39,113 bases of DNA from Pelomyxa schiedti (Eukaryota; Evosea; Pelobiontida; Pelomyxidae). The translations under genes were made by a program, and so were the position numbers. The stretch is taken from assembly GCA_020536535.1 (NCBI GenBank), contig JAHLWZ010000951.1, forward strand, positions 1 through 39,113, written 5' to 3'. Positions 22,343-34,400 of this stretch are shown here, in pieces. How positions within the stretch are numbered: the first letter of the stretch is position 1; the number at the start of each line of letters is the position of its first letter. The notes under the pieces were generated by a model. The model ran no database searches and was not told the DNA's origin. It saw nothing but the letters and a program-made list of their open reading frames with translations.

Positions 22343-25300
22343 ATGAGCACAAACATAAAAAAGCGGCGATACCCCGCTGTTGGTGGTCCGTCGATTTCCC
22401 TTTCTTCGTTCACGTTTTTTTTTCTAACTTAGAAGTACCTTGTAGGCGATATAAATACCACCGCCAGTGCCGCTTCACAGTCTTTGTCACCATCGAATCT
22501 GGTGAACTCCCTTTTTTTTGTTTTTCCCCCTATTTTAACTCAGCACAGAACGCCTCTTCCACTGGCACTGCGTCACATGACATCACCAGACCCCCTGCGA
22601 TAAGTCGTGGAGAAGACTCCCTACCAACGCGGGTTGCTGTTTCATATGCCAAGAACACAGCTCCCATAATAGCTCCACGTTCGGTGCAGCCAGTTCCGCC
22701 CATGCTTGTTTCATCGCACTCTATCTCTTCGTCTGTTGGTACTGCTTTGTCAGCAACCACAACAACCTCAGCGGAGCCTGTGGAACTGCCTGTGCAGGCT
22801 ACAAACACTGCAATTATGCCACGATGCGTGGCTGTTCACACAAATACTGCGAACTGTAGCATCAAGTTCATGAGGATGACAGTACATGAAATGCCATCAA
22901 ATGGGGTATTGGCTTCTGCATGTGCTGTGCCACTGGCAGTCATTGTGACTCCCTTGTCGGAGATCGGCGCGAATGTGCGTTATCAGTCTTGAGTTGAAGC
23001 TGCTCAACATACTTACAGGAAGGCATACCATTTGTCGACCATGGCAAAGATGGCCCACTGAGGTGCAACAAATGCAAGGGTTTCATCAATCCGTTTGTCA
23101 AATTTTGCAACGATGGGCACCAGTACATTTGCTCCCTCTGTGGGATGACCAATCCTGGTGTGTTTGCAGATTGTGCCTGTGTGGAGTGAAGCGTGCATCA
23201 CCTTTGGTAGTTGATAACTATTAATAAATTACTTATAATGAGTGCCACATTAATAAACAAGCAAAGTCCCAAGCTGGTTCTATAGCCCACTTGAACAAAA
23301 CGGAAGAAGAATGGATCACGACCTCCGGCCTGAGTTGGCAAGAGGAACTGTTGAATTCACTGCGGATGCTCCTGTACTGCCTTTTCCTTCCTTTACAACA
23401 TCTATTTACACCTTTTCTTCCAACAGATGTATATGCCTTTAGACAGACCACTTCAGCCATGCGCATTTTTATGTGTGATTGATTGCACTGAACAAGCTCT
23501 GTGCTCAGGAATCACCCTGAAAGTCTGCCATGCCTTGAAACAAGCACTAGCAACATTACCTGAGACATTTGTTCCAAAAATAGGCTTCCTTTCATATGGA
23601 AATCATTCCGTTCATTTTTGGGATTTGTCTGTATGTACAACACAGTGAATTGTTAGTGTGACATAGCAATTACAGGCCGATAAACCAAAGATGTTTATTG
23701 TTCCAGATACTGAAAATATATTTACTCCTCTTCTTCGGGGAGTGTTTGTAAAGTATAGCCACAAGTATACAGGATGTAACTTACTCTTTATGCAGGCACA
23801 ATGACCCAAAAATATCTTCTTTCCTTACCAAACTTCCTTCCCTGGCCAGACTTCCAAAAACTAAGATTCAATCTTCCCTTGGTGCTGCTCTTCTGGCGGC
23901 CTCTACTTTATTGGTAGGGACATTTTCTTTTTCGTCTGGACTGATTTTTTTTCTGCCAAAAGAAACCATTTGGTGGAAGAATCCTGGTTTTTCACACGTC
24001 AATGCCAGTTAGTGACCCAGGAGCCCTTATTGACCGGGGCAGTCTTTGCCTCTATGGATCTGATAAAGAAGGCGCTTTATTCAAGCCCCAAGTGGATAAT
24101 TTCTTTTTTTTTTTTCTTTTTTTTTCAATCCTCTTCCAGAGTTCTTTCTATCAAGATTTGGGAGACCAATGTGCAGCAAACAAAACCTCAGTCACTTTCT
24201 TTCTGTTTTCAAACCAATATTTGGATGTAGCTTCAATAAGTTAGTTTACCATCATAAGTGCTTTCTAACTCGTGCATAGAGGCTGCCAGTTTACACACTG
24301 GTGGCAGAATATACCACTATCGTGATGGTTGAGGTTTGTCAAGTAAGACTCTACCTAACAACACTTATTCTAGGATACGACTCAGCCTGGGATGAAAGAA
24401 ATCTCCAAGCCGATTTACAACACTGTTTCACTCACACAGTTGGTTATGATTCGATGTTCAAAGTATGTGCCAGTCCAGGTAAATTTTTTCAAATATCAGA
24501 ATTGTTGTTTAACTATTCGTAAGGTATCTTAGTTGACAAATACACTGGCCATCTCAAACTCTCTCCAAACAACAATGTGTCAATTGCCACAGTGGATACT
24601 GACACTACACTACTCATATATTTAAAGCATGACACCGGTGGCTTAGCAGTCCAAGAAGCTGTATTGCAGAGTTCTCTCCTGTAAGTAATTCTAATTCTAA
24701 TCAGTTACATTGCTCTGATTTCCCAGGTATACCACTACAGATGGTATGAGAAGAATAAGAGTTCATACTCTTTCTCTTCCTGTTGTGGCTGACCACTCTC
24801 GCGTGTTTTCGTCTGCTGATGTTGACGCAATTGTTTTTTGTCACGCAAATAGAGGTACACACTGAAAGGGGGAGGAAATATTTGACATAAACAAAGCTGT
24901 GGATATTGTGTACCACGGCAAACCCTCCAAGGCCAAAGACTCTGTATTCGATTCTTGTGTTGATGTTGTAACACCACTCTTATCCGCAATTTTTTTACTT
25001 GCACGATTTAGATAGCTGCGGCATATCATAAGTACTGCTTCCCCCAGAGAGCTTGCATTGAATTTGTCCTCCCCGATTCACTCCGACTTTTACCTCTTTT
25101 ATCATTAGCACTGACAAAATCACCCCTGCTCCTTCCAAGTTTTTCCCTTTTCATTCAAAGCGCTTTTCCTTGTTAATTTGACTTTTGCTCGTGTTATTAT
25201 ACTGTAGGTAAACCTACGGATATGAAATGCACAAGAGCGTCAATTCTGAGTTCTGTCCCAATTTCTAGTGCAATAGCCTCAATATATCCCATTGTCTACT

Positions 25301-25850
25301 TGTTGCCTGTTGGAGCAGTGAGTGAGAAATCACGGAATCCTGAGGCCCTTAGGCTTTCAGCAGGAGCAATTTCCACGTCGAGTGGTCTTTATATTCTATA
25401 CAATGGAATGCATTTAGTGGTAAGCTCCATTCCTCCTTGGATCCCTCCTAAATAAAACTGGCACAGGTCTACGCAACAAACATAGAAGACTTGTCAACTT
25501 TGTACGGAGTGGAAATAACCCCCACCACCCCAGCAGATGAACTTTGCAGTCTTTTTTGGAAGTCTGCATCCAACCCAGATTCTCCCGCATTCAGTGCACT
25601 GCAAGCACTGTTATCACTGCATGGACACAACCAGTTGGCTCTACATGTATGTGCACCCCTAGCCGAAAAAGCACATATACTCTTTGGAATCCCTTCTAAC
25701 CATGACTAGGTGCTCCACAACCAATTGCCGGGGTTCAATACCCACTTGGCAGCGAATTTCCATGAAGACAAAGGCCCGTATGATAATCCCTCTCTCTCGG
25801 ACTGGTTGAGACTGCTAAAAACCTTCCTGCACACAAAGTTGTTGTGGTGA
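22343..25850 (+). CDS. SEC24: COPII coat cargo-selection subunit Sec24
   Basis: Sec24 binds Sec23 and selects cargo for ER-to-Golgi vesicles. Seventeen exons from 22544 to 25850 are in phase at every join; two upstream exons (22343-22382, 22433-22501) also fit in phase and give 863 aa. The N-terminus is Ser/Thr-rich, then IKFMRMTVHEMP and the zinc finger C-x2-C-x18-C-x2-C (Cys196, 199, 218, 221), the trunk (MYMPLDRPLQPCAFLCVIDC, IGFLSYGNHSVHFWDLS), beta-sandwich (YTTTDGMRRIRVHTLSLPV, FSSADVDAI), helical part (CVDIAAAYHKYC, LPDSLRLLPLLSLALTKS) and C-terminal gelsolin-like part (HEDKGPYDNPSLSDWLRLL, stop at 25848). An in-frame TAG at 25707-25709 is the end of the last intron (25647-25709). The exact start is uncertain; the first two exons lack the usual Pro/Gln-rich look. 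HRD1 ends 94 bp away, tail to tail. Confidence 0.93.
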
Positions 25851-25944
25851 TTCTGTGGAAGACACACAACCCACACATTTAAAAAAAAAGTCAGGCACTG
25901 TTGCTAACTAAAGAAAACACTTTTTTAAATTTCCAACTCATTCC

Positions 25945-28193
25945 TTACTCTGATGTGGAGAGTTTTTGTAGTCTCCTCTTTCTTATTTCCTCTGGTGATG
26001 CCGGAGGGCTATTGCTACTGTTGCTGGCAGAATCTGCTGTTGATATTGGTGTGGGTTTTGCTGTTGATGTTGATGTTGATGTGGATGAAGTGCTGGGTGT
26101 TGCAGTGTAGGCTGTTGGTGTTGTAGTTGTTGTGGCAGTGGTTGCGGCTGGTGGTTGTGGTTGTGATTGCGATTGTGGTGTATTTGGTTGTCTGGGCTGA
26201 GCCGGAGTAGTTGTTGCAGAGCTGAGAAGGGCCGCGTTCAGCTCCCAGGCTTGGGAAATTTGTGCTTGTAGGGCTGCCTGCTGCTGCATCAGGCTGTCTA
26301 ATTGCCACTGAAGACGCATTTGCAGTTCATAAGGGCTCTCCGTGGGGTGTGTGGCTGGTGCTGTGGTTGTTGTTGTTGTTGATGCTGGTGCTGCCGCTGA
26401 TGCGGATGCGGATGCGGATGCGGATGCAGCTGAAGTATGACTTGGTGTTGTGGAAGTTTGTGGCTGACCTGCTGATTGCCACTCGGGTGGGGTTGGTGGT
26501 TGAGGCTGTACATGAGGGAGATGGGGTTGTGGCGCTGGCTGATTGGCTTGTGGGATGTGGGGTTGTGGTGCTGGTATATTTACAGCAGGGGCATATCCAT
26601 TCTGGGGCATGAATTGGGGTACCCAAAAGCCGGCTGCTTGTGGAACCATGAATGGGATTGCACCCATTTGGAATTGCATGTACTGTGGGTGTGGCATATG
26701 CGGCGGGAAAACAGGTCTCTGGCAAATTGGACAGTTTTGTGACTGTGCAAGCCAGGCCCTGAGACAGTGAAGATGCAGAATATCTTTTTTTTTGTGTTAA
26801 AGATTATTATAAATACACTTTGCGTACGGTTGCAGGGAAGACGTTTGCCAACAACCATATCCTCGCGGCACACAATGCATGTTGGATCTGCATTGGGGAA
26901 ATTGGCAAGAGCCACAGTTTCCAGCCTGTTTGTTTGTTGTTAGCTGTATCTAGAGGGAAATAGTGAAATACATTCTGTCCATGATTGCAGTTGCCCTGAG
27001 GTAGCGTGTTAGCTCGGAACAACGTTTCCTGAATGAACTACAAGCCATCCACACTTGTCTTACCAAGTATATGGGCAAACCTTTATCGGAATAAACAAGG
27101 TATAACCAGGGAGGCTAAAGCAAAACCGTGGAACTGGTAAACGATCAAGAAAAAGAGTGTATAAGTAACCATAGTGAACCCTGTCTTTTGGTTTGTGTTG
27201 GTTTGTTTGCTACAGGAGTATTGGAAAGGTTTTGGCACCTGAATGACAGCCAGATATAAGAGATATTTGGCCTTGTTGTCCCAATTACCCTCCATCCTGA
27301 CATCAATGCAGTTGAATATGAATTTGGAGATGGTGCATAGGATCATCACTGACAGTAATGTGAACTAGAGAAAGATTAGGGTACAGTTTGGGACTGCACA
27401 TGGCAAACCTCAAAACCAAACAATATCATTGTAGAGGGGCCGTTAAGCCAGCAATGTTTCCAGGAATAGAGTGCCAAAGCACAGTCGACTGTAGTCAGCA
27501 ACAACATAAGGACCACAATCCTCACATTATCCAGTATTGATGTGAGGGGGACTTGTTGTAACTTTGTCCGTAAGCAAATATTTTGAGAAAGAAGACTTAC
27601 GAAGTCAACTCTATCTTCAAGAATCCAATGAAAGATCTTGATGAATAAAAGCATAACGAAGGCACCAACAAGGGTGGCATTGAACTGGTCACCAAATATA
27701 GTCATTGCGAGCAGTGTTTCCATGATGGCGGGCCATAATTTCTCGTACATCACCTAATTGCAGGAGCAATTTATTTGTATTGTCAAACACAATAACACTT
27801 TCTATACCTCATAATCACGCTCTCTTGGCTTCCCAAAGAATATTCTTTTCAGGAGATAACCCAAGAAAATGGAAAACATAAGGACACAATTGCCCAACAC
27901 CTACATTACCAAGGGTTACGAAACGAAACACACTGTTTCATTTTATTCCACTCTCACCATCATTGCAGCCTTGGAACTCGTCAAATAAAGTACTATCTTG
28001 AAATACCTTTTTCAAGTTGGAACAAAGGTGCCAAAAGAAAAACAAAAGAAAAAAAAGGGACAAAAAAACAAACACAAAAAAAGGGGGGGAAACAGAATTA
28101 CCTGTACTGCCATATTTCACACGTGGAGTACAACAACCCAAGAGTCGACGCCACTGTCAACAGCACGTAGTGCCGGAAACTGAATCGAAACAT
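25945..28193 (-). CDS. HRD1: ER-associated E3 ubiquitin ligase HRD1/synoviolin
   Basis: HRD1 is the multi-spanning ER-membrane RING ligase and retrotranslocation channel of ERAD. The first exons (28193-28102, 28006-27958, 27900-27808, 27753-27601, 27561-27409) are in phase. They encode the membrane domain: MFRFSFRHYVLLTVASTLG, VLYLTSSKAAMMVLGNCVLM, FFGKPRERDYE, METLLAMTIFGDQFNATLVG, IKIFHWILEDRVDF and ILFGFEFTLLSVMILC. The RING-H2 near 26,700-26,880 reads CIVCREDMVVGKRLPCNH, split by an intron within the His codon, then ILHLHCLRAWLAQSQNCPIC. The C-terminal exon is Pro/Gln/Thr-rich and ends at 25945 with EEIRKRRLQKLSTSE, as in animal synoviolins. It includes a Ser-Ala run coded by a hexanucleotide repeat. 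It is head-to-head with the SAPS gene. Confidence 0.95.
26396..26430 (-). repeat. Hexanucleotide repeat coding (Ser-Ala)n in HRD1
   Basis: The plus strand shows about five copies of GATGCG (minus strand CGCATC), giving SASASASASA in the HRD1 tail. The neighbouring stretch at 26,360-26,385 encodes a Thr run from ACA/ACC codons. These are in-frame, length-variable candidate microsatellites. Confidence 0.8.
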
Positions 28194-28492
28194 CGTCACT
28201 CGCTCCCCACCGGTGATCTTCTGTCCTCACAAGAATACAAAACTGAAAACTAGACGACAACAAACACAGAACGAAACCTTAGCCGATTTCCACGTGTCAA
28301 CCAGTGACTCTGATGTTCCCTCCTGAACCCAGAATCTCTGCGGGAAAAGCCCCGACTTGGCTTGCCAGACTCCCTCCCACATTCCAGTCCAGAGGATCCT
28401 GCAGATCCAACCATCAAAAACCAATCAAAACTCAGGTTTTTTTTTTGTCAAAACAGGGAAAAAAAAAACGAGCTGCAACGAGTGGGTTTGGG
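28194..28492. promoter_or_regulatory. Divergent promoter between HRD1 and the SAPS gene
   Basis: The two start codons are 299 bp apart, head to head. The region includes A/T tracts near 28433-28470, just upstream of the SAPS ATG. A shared promoter is the simplest reading. I see no consensus element that I would name. Confidence 0.5.
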
Positions 28493-31400
28493 ATGTTCTG
28501 GGATACGATTGAGACCGCGCCGGTCCCACCATTGATAGATCTCCTTCAAAAGTCCAGAGATGGCACACTCGCGGAGCCAGTAACACTAGAAAAACTCGTG
28601 GAGTTCGACGACTTTCTGCAGGAAGCAAAGGCGCAAAACCCTTTGATTATGACAATGTGACTTTTTCCCCCGTTTGTAAATGTCGCCACTGTGGTTTTCA
28701 AGATCACATGGTGGAATTGAATTACGAAACCTACGCTTTATTTTATTTACTGAATAAGATGGCACTAATTGTGTGATAGATTAAACACCCCAGAAATGGT
28801 GCAGAAAATTGTGGACCATGCCATAGCTAATTGCACTCCCGATCTGTCACAAACAAAGTAATTAAATATTAATGGAGATATACTTATTTTATTGGATTTC
28901 TGTTTGACCCTCATTGCTTCCAAGGTGTTCCTACTTGTGCACTGAAATATTATGTGCTGATATCAAGCCACTTTTAGAGACAATGTTTGCACACTGCGAA
29001 ATTTTGAACCACCTATACCACTCTTTTTTGCTTGATACCACCACACCAGACCCCACTCAAAGTGGGGAAGGGAGTTGTGTTCTTCCCATGCCAGATGTGA
29101 GAGCAGCAAAATCTGCAAAAGCAATATTACAAAGCTGCCCAAACCAGGTTTTCTTTGTTCTTTGAGTGACATGTGAATCACAAACTACAGACAATTAATT
29201 TTTTGAGGAATACATATGGAGGTGTTTTCGTTGAGCAACTCTGCAATCATATCAGTACCCCAGGGGCTTCAAACTACCTCCTTCTTCTCATCACATTTGA
29301 TAACACTGTGGGAGGTGCTGGTATCCTTCAGGTATGGTAACTATGAAATTCTTTGGTTCTGAGGGAAAGTAGTGGTTACTTGATAATTGCCTGTGTGAAC
29401 ATCTTATCCAACAGCTGTCGCATTTAAAACCAGAACAGGTCTAGCACTGCTTTCGCCAAATTTAACTTACAGTTAATAGGAGCAAGAAGACTCTTCCCAA
29501 GTCATTATTGACATCATGACAAGCACTTCAAAAAACAGACTACCAGATTCCCCCATTTCCCCTTTTGTTGAGAAACTTTTTTCCATGGCAACTGTATCTG
29601 GACTCATCAATGCCATAACCTCCCCAGTGGACCCTTCAAACTATTCTTCTCTTGTCAATGGAGGACCAGTATTAATTGAGCTACTTCAAAAAGTTCCCTT
29701 TCATCCATGTGATAACGAATCACCACCTCAGCACATGCTGCTAAAAGAAATGATTCCATATCTACAAACTGTCCTACAAGTATTGATACTTTCTTCAAGC
29801 TTAATCTCCCATCCAATTACAGGCTACCACAGGAGGAGGAGTTGGCATTGTTCGACTGCAAGTATGCAGGCTGATAGGAGCACTTGCTGCTATACACTCC
29901 CCAGTAATCATTGAAGCTTTGTCGCAGTCCCCAATTACCCTGAAACTCATAGTACACCTCATTACAGCCACTTGCGCCAAATGACAGAAACTTTTAGGAC
30001 TTGTTTTTTGAGTATCCTTGGAATTCTTTTCTTCATCAAGCTGTTCAAGGTATCATTGAACACATTTTCACTGAACCACTGGCGTCATCCTTGAAGCGGC
30101 AGGTAAGAAATGAAAATACATTCACTATTTTTTTACTTGTACATTAGATAATTGTTGAAGGAGGCATATTACGAAAAATACTCGAAGCTGAGAAGCTGAA
30201 TGCAAGTGAAATGTACAATTTCAATTCACTTTATTGCATAGTGAGTACCCATAGGAATGAGAATAAGCCTTGCCGCGATTACATTGCGCACATTACGCGA
30301 ATAGCCAATGTGATATCATCTGATAGTGAATTAACTTCTGGTTGGTCCGTTTGAAGATACATGTGTGTAATAGTTCTAGGTGATACAGAGTGGACCACAT
30401 ATACAAAGACCATTCTGGCAGAACGCACAAAGAAAGAGCAGGGATATCTAGGTGGTGTAAAACCTACTGCTGACAAAAATAATCCAGGTATATGCCGCTA
30501 TCTTTTTTCCTCTAACAGTTGATAAATCAGGAAATTCGATTCCTGATATCGACATGAACTTCGAAACAAAGAAACCCAAAATCCTTCCCCCAAATGCTCT
30601 TTCCCTCATTCCCTCCAACCCCGTCTTTGCCGCCACTGACGACGGAAAACCACAATGGTTTCAATTCAATTCTGCTGCACCTTCTGAGTTACCAGAAAAA
30701 AATGTTGAAGTGGTTACACAGCCTCTCACTCCTAATGACCAGCCTTCAGTTCTGCTCACCACTCCCCAGTCCCTCGGGATTACGCCAAACAAACTACAGG
30801 AGACTCTGCCCACTGGCGAAACCACCTCTTCAGATGCAGATAATTTTGCCTTTTTCAACACCAGTTGGGATTGGAATCCAGTTGAGGCCCCAAATGGATC
30901 TGAACAAACAAACTTGGAGACGCATTCTGACAAGCCTGAATCAACAACTACAGAAATACCTCCTTCTTCTAATATTGTGGAACTCCCTGCAGTTTTTAAT
31001 ACAGTGGACGACATTTGGAATCAATCTTCAAACTTCTTCCCTCAATCTGAAGAGCCCCCTTCAATTCCTACAAAATTGCCCAGTAGCAATGAAAACACAT
31101 TTGCCAGTTTTGACAGCCCCAACAAAACTGAAGTGGGCAAAGAGTCTGGTACTGTAAGTACACCAAGTGACAATTTCTTTGCAAATTTCAATGCCTTTGG
31201 AGAGGACACATTCCAAAACAACCCCACTTTTCCTCCCTCAAGTTCAGAGGCTGAAAACGCTTTTCCTGACAGCATTGGCAAAGACAAACCACCTGTCATA
31301 CTCAATGAAAACCCAGTTACTAATGATACGCCTACAGCACCCCAGGAAAAATTGGAAAACCTTGCCTCTACTGATACCCTCATTAGTCCATCAGTGGAAA

Positions 31401-34400
31401 AAGAAACCTCAACAAATTCAGCTGAAACTCAAGAATCAAGGCAAGCACCAATGCCTACAGATGATCTACTTAAAACCCGTGTTGTTTTTATTTCTGGGGC
31501 GTTTTCCACCCCATCGGCTTCCTCAACTGTAAACGTGGTCACACCAACTGAAAAGCCCAATGTAATGGAGCCTCCAGAACCAATCAAGACCAAGGAGGAG
31601 TCCAGTGAGGAGCACACTAGTGACACTCAGACAACTGCACAAGCACCCACTCAAGCAGACTGGTTTGCACATTTTGACTCTGTGGACTTCAGTTCCGGCA
31701 ATGCTGAAACCACATCTGCCTCCAGTGACTTTTTCCCTGCCGACTTTTCATCGTCCTTCCCTTCACACATGACTGGTGATTCAAGCTCTGGCTTTAGCAC
31801 AGAAGCATTTTCAAGTCCACTAAACCCAACAAACCTCTCAGTATCTTCACCAATGAATAAGGAAGAAACTGACTCCTATCATGGTGACTCAAATGCTGGT
31901 GAGCCAAAGAACTCATTGGAACCAAATGCCACAAAAACCACTGAGGCAAACTTCTTTGAAACTCCTAACTTGGCACTAAATTTGGAATCCCCTGCACTAC
32001 TTTCAAACCCGATACCATCACCACCTCCCTCATTTGAAGTACCAGCACCTCCCCCATCCATTCAACTCGCACCTATGGAAAAAGAAACTCCTGTGACAGC
32101 TCCTCCTGAATCAGCTGGCTCGAGTGAGTTTTCGTCTAGCTCTGATTTTTTTGCAGACAAGTCAAGTACCACAACAATAAAATATGTGAACCTATTAATC
32201 TTCCAGCAGACAAACCTGAGAATTCTTTTCCAGCAGACCTTACAGACAAGAAGACTGAAGGGGTTGCAGATTCTAAACCAATTTCTTTTGAGGTTCTTCC
32301 CAGTACCACAACTATCCATTTTTATTGCCTACAGGGATTCACTTTTGAGGAGCCAAAGGCTGGTGTGTCTTAGTGGCTATGGAATGAGCAAATTGTTTAA
32401 ATATCTCACATAAAGTAGACCAAAGTGCATCAACAACTTCTAGTGCTACCAAGGAAGAGATCAAGGAGACTGCCTCTGATTTTGGCTGGGCGGAGTTTGA
32501 TAGTAAATCTGGTTATTTCCCTTTCTTAATGTTTCTTTGTTTTTCCCCAATCCTCTGCATCACATTTCTTATTCTTCAATGTAGGTTCCGTGGTATTCTT
32601 ACACTATTTGCATAATTTTTGAAGTCACTGATCATAAGTTCAGAGTGACTCTGATTTTCAGTGGCAAGACAATGCGGACAACACTGACAATGCTGACAAT
32701 GATGAGGCTCAATGGGCTAACTTTACAGTATCTACCCCCGCTGTTCCACCTGCAACTACTATCCCTGAGCACTCAGGTGAAGGGTCTTGAAAGTAATAAA
32801 ACTCTTTGTAATTCAAAGTAGTTGGAAGTGACCTTATTTCTGAGCAAGACCCCACTTCAGTAGCCAAACATGTAGAAACTATGGTCACAAATCTTCCAGC
32901 CACGGAACCTCAGCAGTCCTCTTTGAACATTTACATAGTTGTTTCTCTCAAAGCTCTGTCGCACACACTTGAGACTGTACTCAGAGCAAGGTCTGGGTCG
33001 TAATATCTTTTTTTTTACAAGATTAATTTCGAGCCAGTGAATTGGACGGGAAGAAAGCCAAGTATTTGCAGTGCGATTCCTGCAAATACACACATTATGC
33101 TCCCACACCAGACAAATCAAGTTTCCATTTCTCAAAGTCAATTTTCACTAAATTACGTAGGATGTATCCTTTGTGGCCATTTGGATAGAACCAAGATGGC
33201 CTATGCACCTAACACTAGCCCAAATACGCCATCCCACATGTTCGAGGACACTCTGACACATGCCCTGCATCTCCCAAAACTAGTTTGTAAATACTGGCTA
33301 AGAGAAATTTAACCTACTTTCAGGCTCCCGCCCAATCCTCCAGTCTAGCTCATTCTGGAGGACTGGATACACCTCCAGTGAAGATGCCTATAACCCCGGA
33401 AATTCCACAAATGCTTCCTTCACCTTCCATTCCATCAGTGTCTCCAAAACTATCTTCACCAACCCTCACCCCAAAGGCGGGCCACTCCGCCAACCACGTA
33501 AATAACGAAGGGCGCTCACGATCCCCTCAACGAACTTCTGTCGTCACCAAGGGTGGCCCTCAACCTCAATCACCACCCCAATCACCACCACCACAACCAA
33601 AGCAAGGGGTGGCAGCAACTCTTGCAAACCTTCTTTCATCACCACCAAACGCAAGAAAAGGTGCTCAAGTTTCCTCTCCTCCTCCGAAAAATCCATCTCC
33701 TGCAATTCCAGCGCCATCTACTCAAATTACATCTCCCTCACCTGCAAAGAGCCGTTCTCCAACACCTGATATAAAATCTAAATCTCCAGGTCTTCTACCT
33801 GTATCAGCCACAAAATCACACTCGGCTTCAGCAATCACTTCCCCACAGCAAATTGCCCCCACAGTTCCCACACAAGCCCATACACAACATCATAGCCACG
33901 CACCTGCGCCCCTTCCTCCTCCTCCCGCACTCGTGCCCCCTCCAACACAATCTGCACCTGCCACAACTCCCAAAATACCTTCAACTTCAGACCCTTCCGT
34001 ATCACCTCTTCATCCAGACAACAAGCAGGCAATCCCCACTCTACTTCCACCTAATGCAAGTCGTACAATACAGACAGTATCTCCTACCCCAGCAGTTTTT
34101 GCACCCTCTGACTCTACTTCGCTATTTCCATCCCAAACTGCACTACCTCAGACTATGGACAAAGTAGTTGATGAACCACCCCCCTTAGCACCTGTAGCAA
34201 TCAAACCTGATACCGTTCCAGCCCCACCACAAGAAGACAAAAAAGTGGATTTCAATTTTGACTTCGATGCAGTCTGGACGAGTGTGGAATCAGGTTCTTC
34301 GTATACAAGTGATTTCGATGCAAGTGCAACAAGCACAAAAAATGAGATACATATCAATGAAGCTAGAACAGATGTTCTCGTTACCACCCCTTCAGCAAGT

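Noticed and set aside
22180..22432. Extension of the SEC24 frame upstream as one exon
   Set aside because: The translation there is Cys/Arg/Phe-rich and reads through T-rich intron-like sequence with a ctaacttag acceptor, so it is unlikely to be coding as one exon.
25707..25709. In-frame TAG in SEC24 as a premature stop or recoding
   Set aside because: A 64-nt intron ending at this TAG, with donor gtatgt and a ctaac branch site, restores the conserved Sec24 C-terminus in phase.
33037..33312. Continuous plus-strand frame through the cysteine region
   Set aside because: The spliced alternative gives two matched C-x2-C pairs and connects in phase on both sides, whereas the continuous frame has scattered cysteines and ends in a stop.
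32166..33323. Frameshifted or decayed region in the SAPS gene tail
   Set aside because: Each apparent shift is explained by a 40-130-nt intron with GT-AG ends, and all phases agree through to the final exon.
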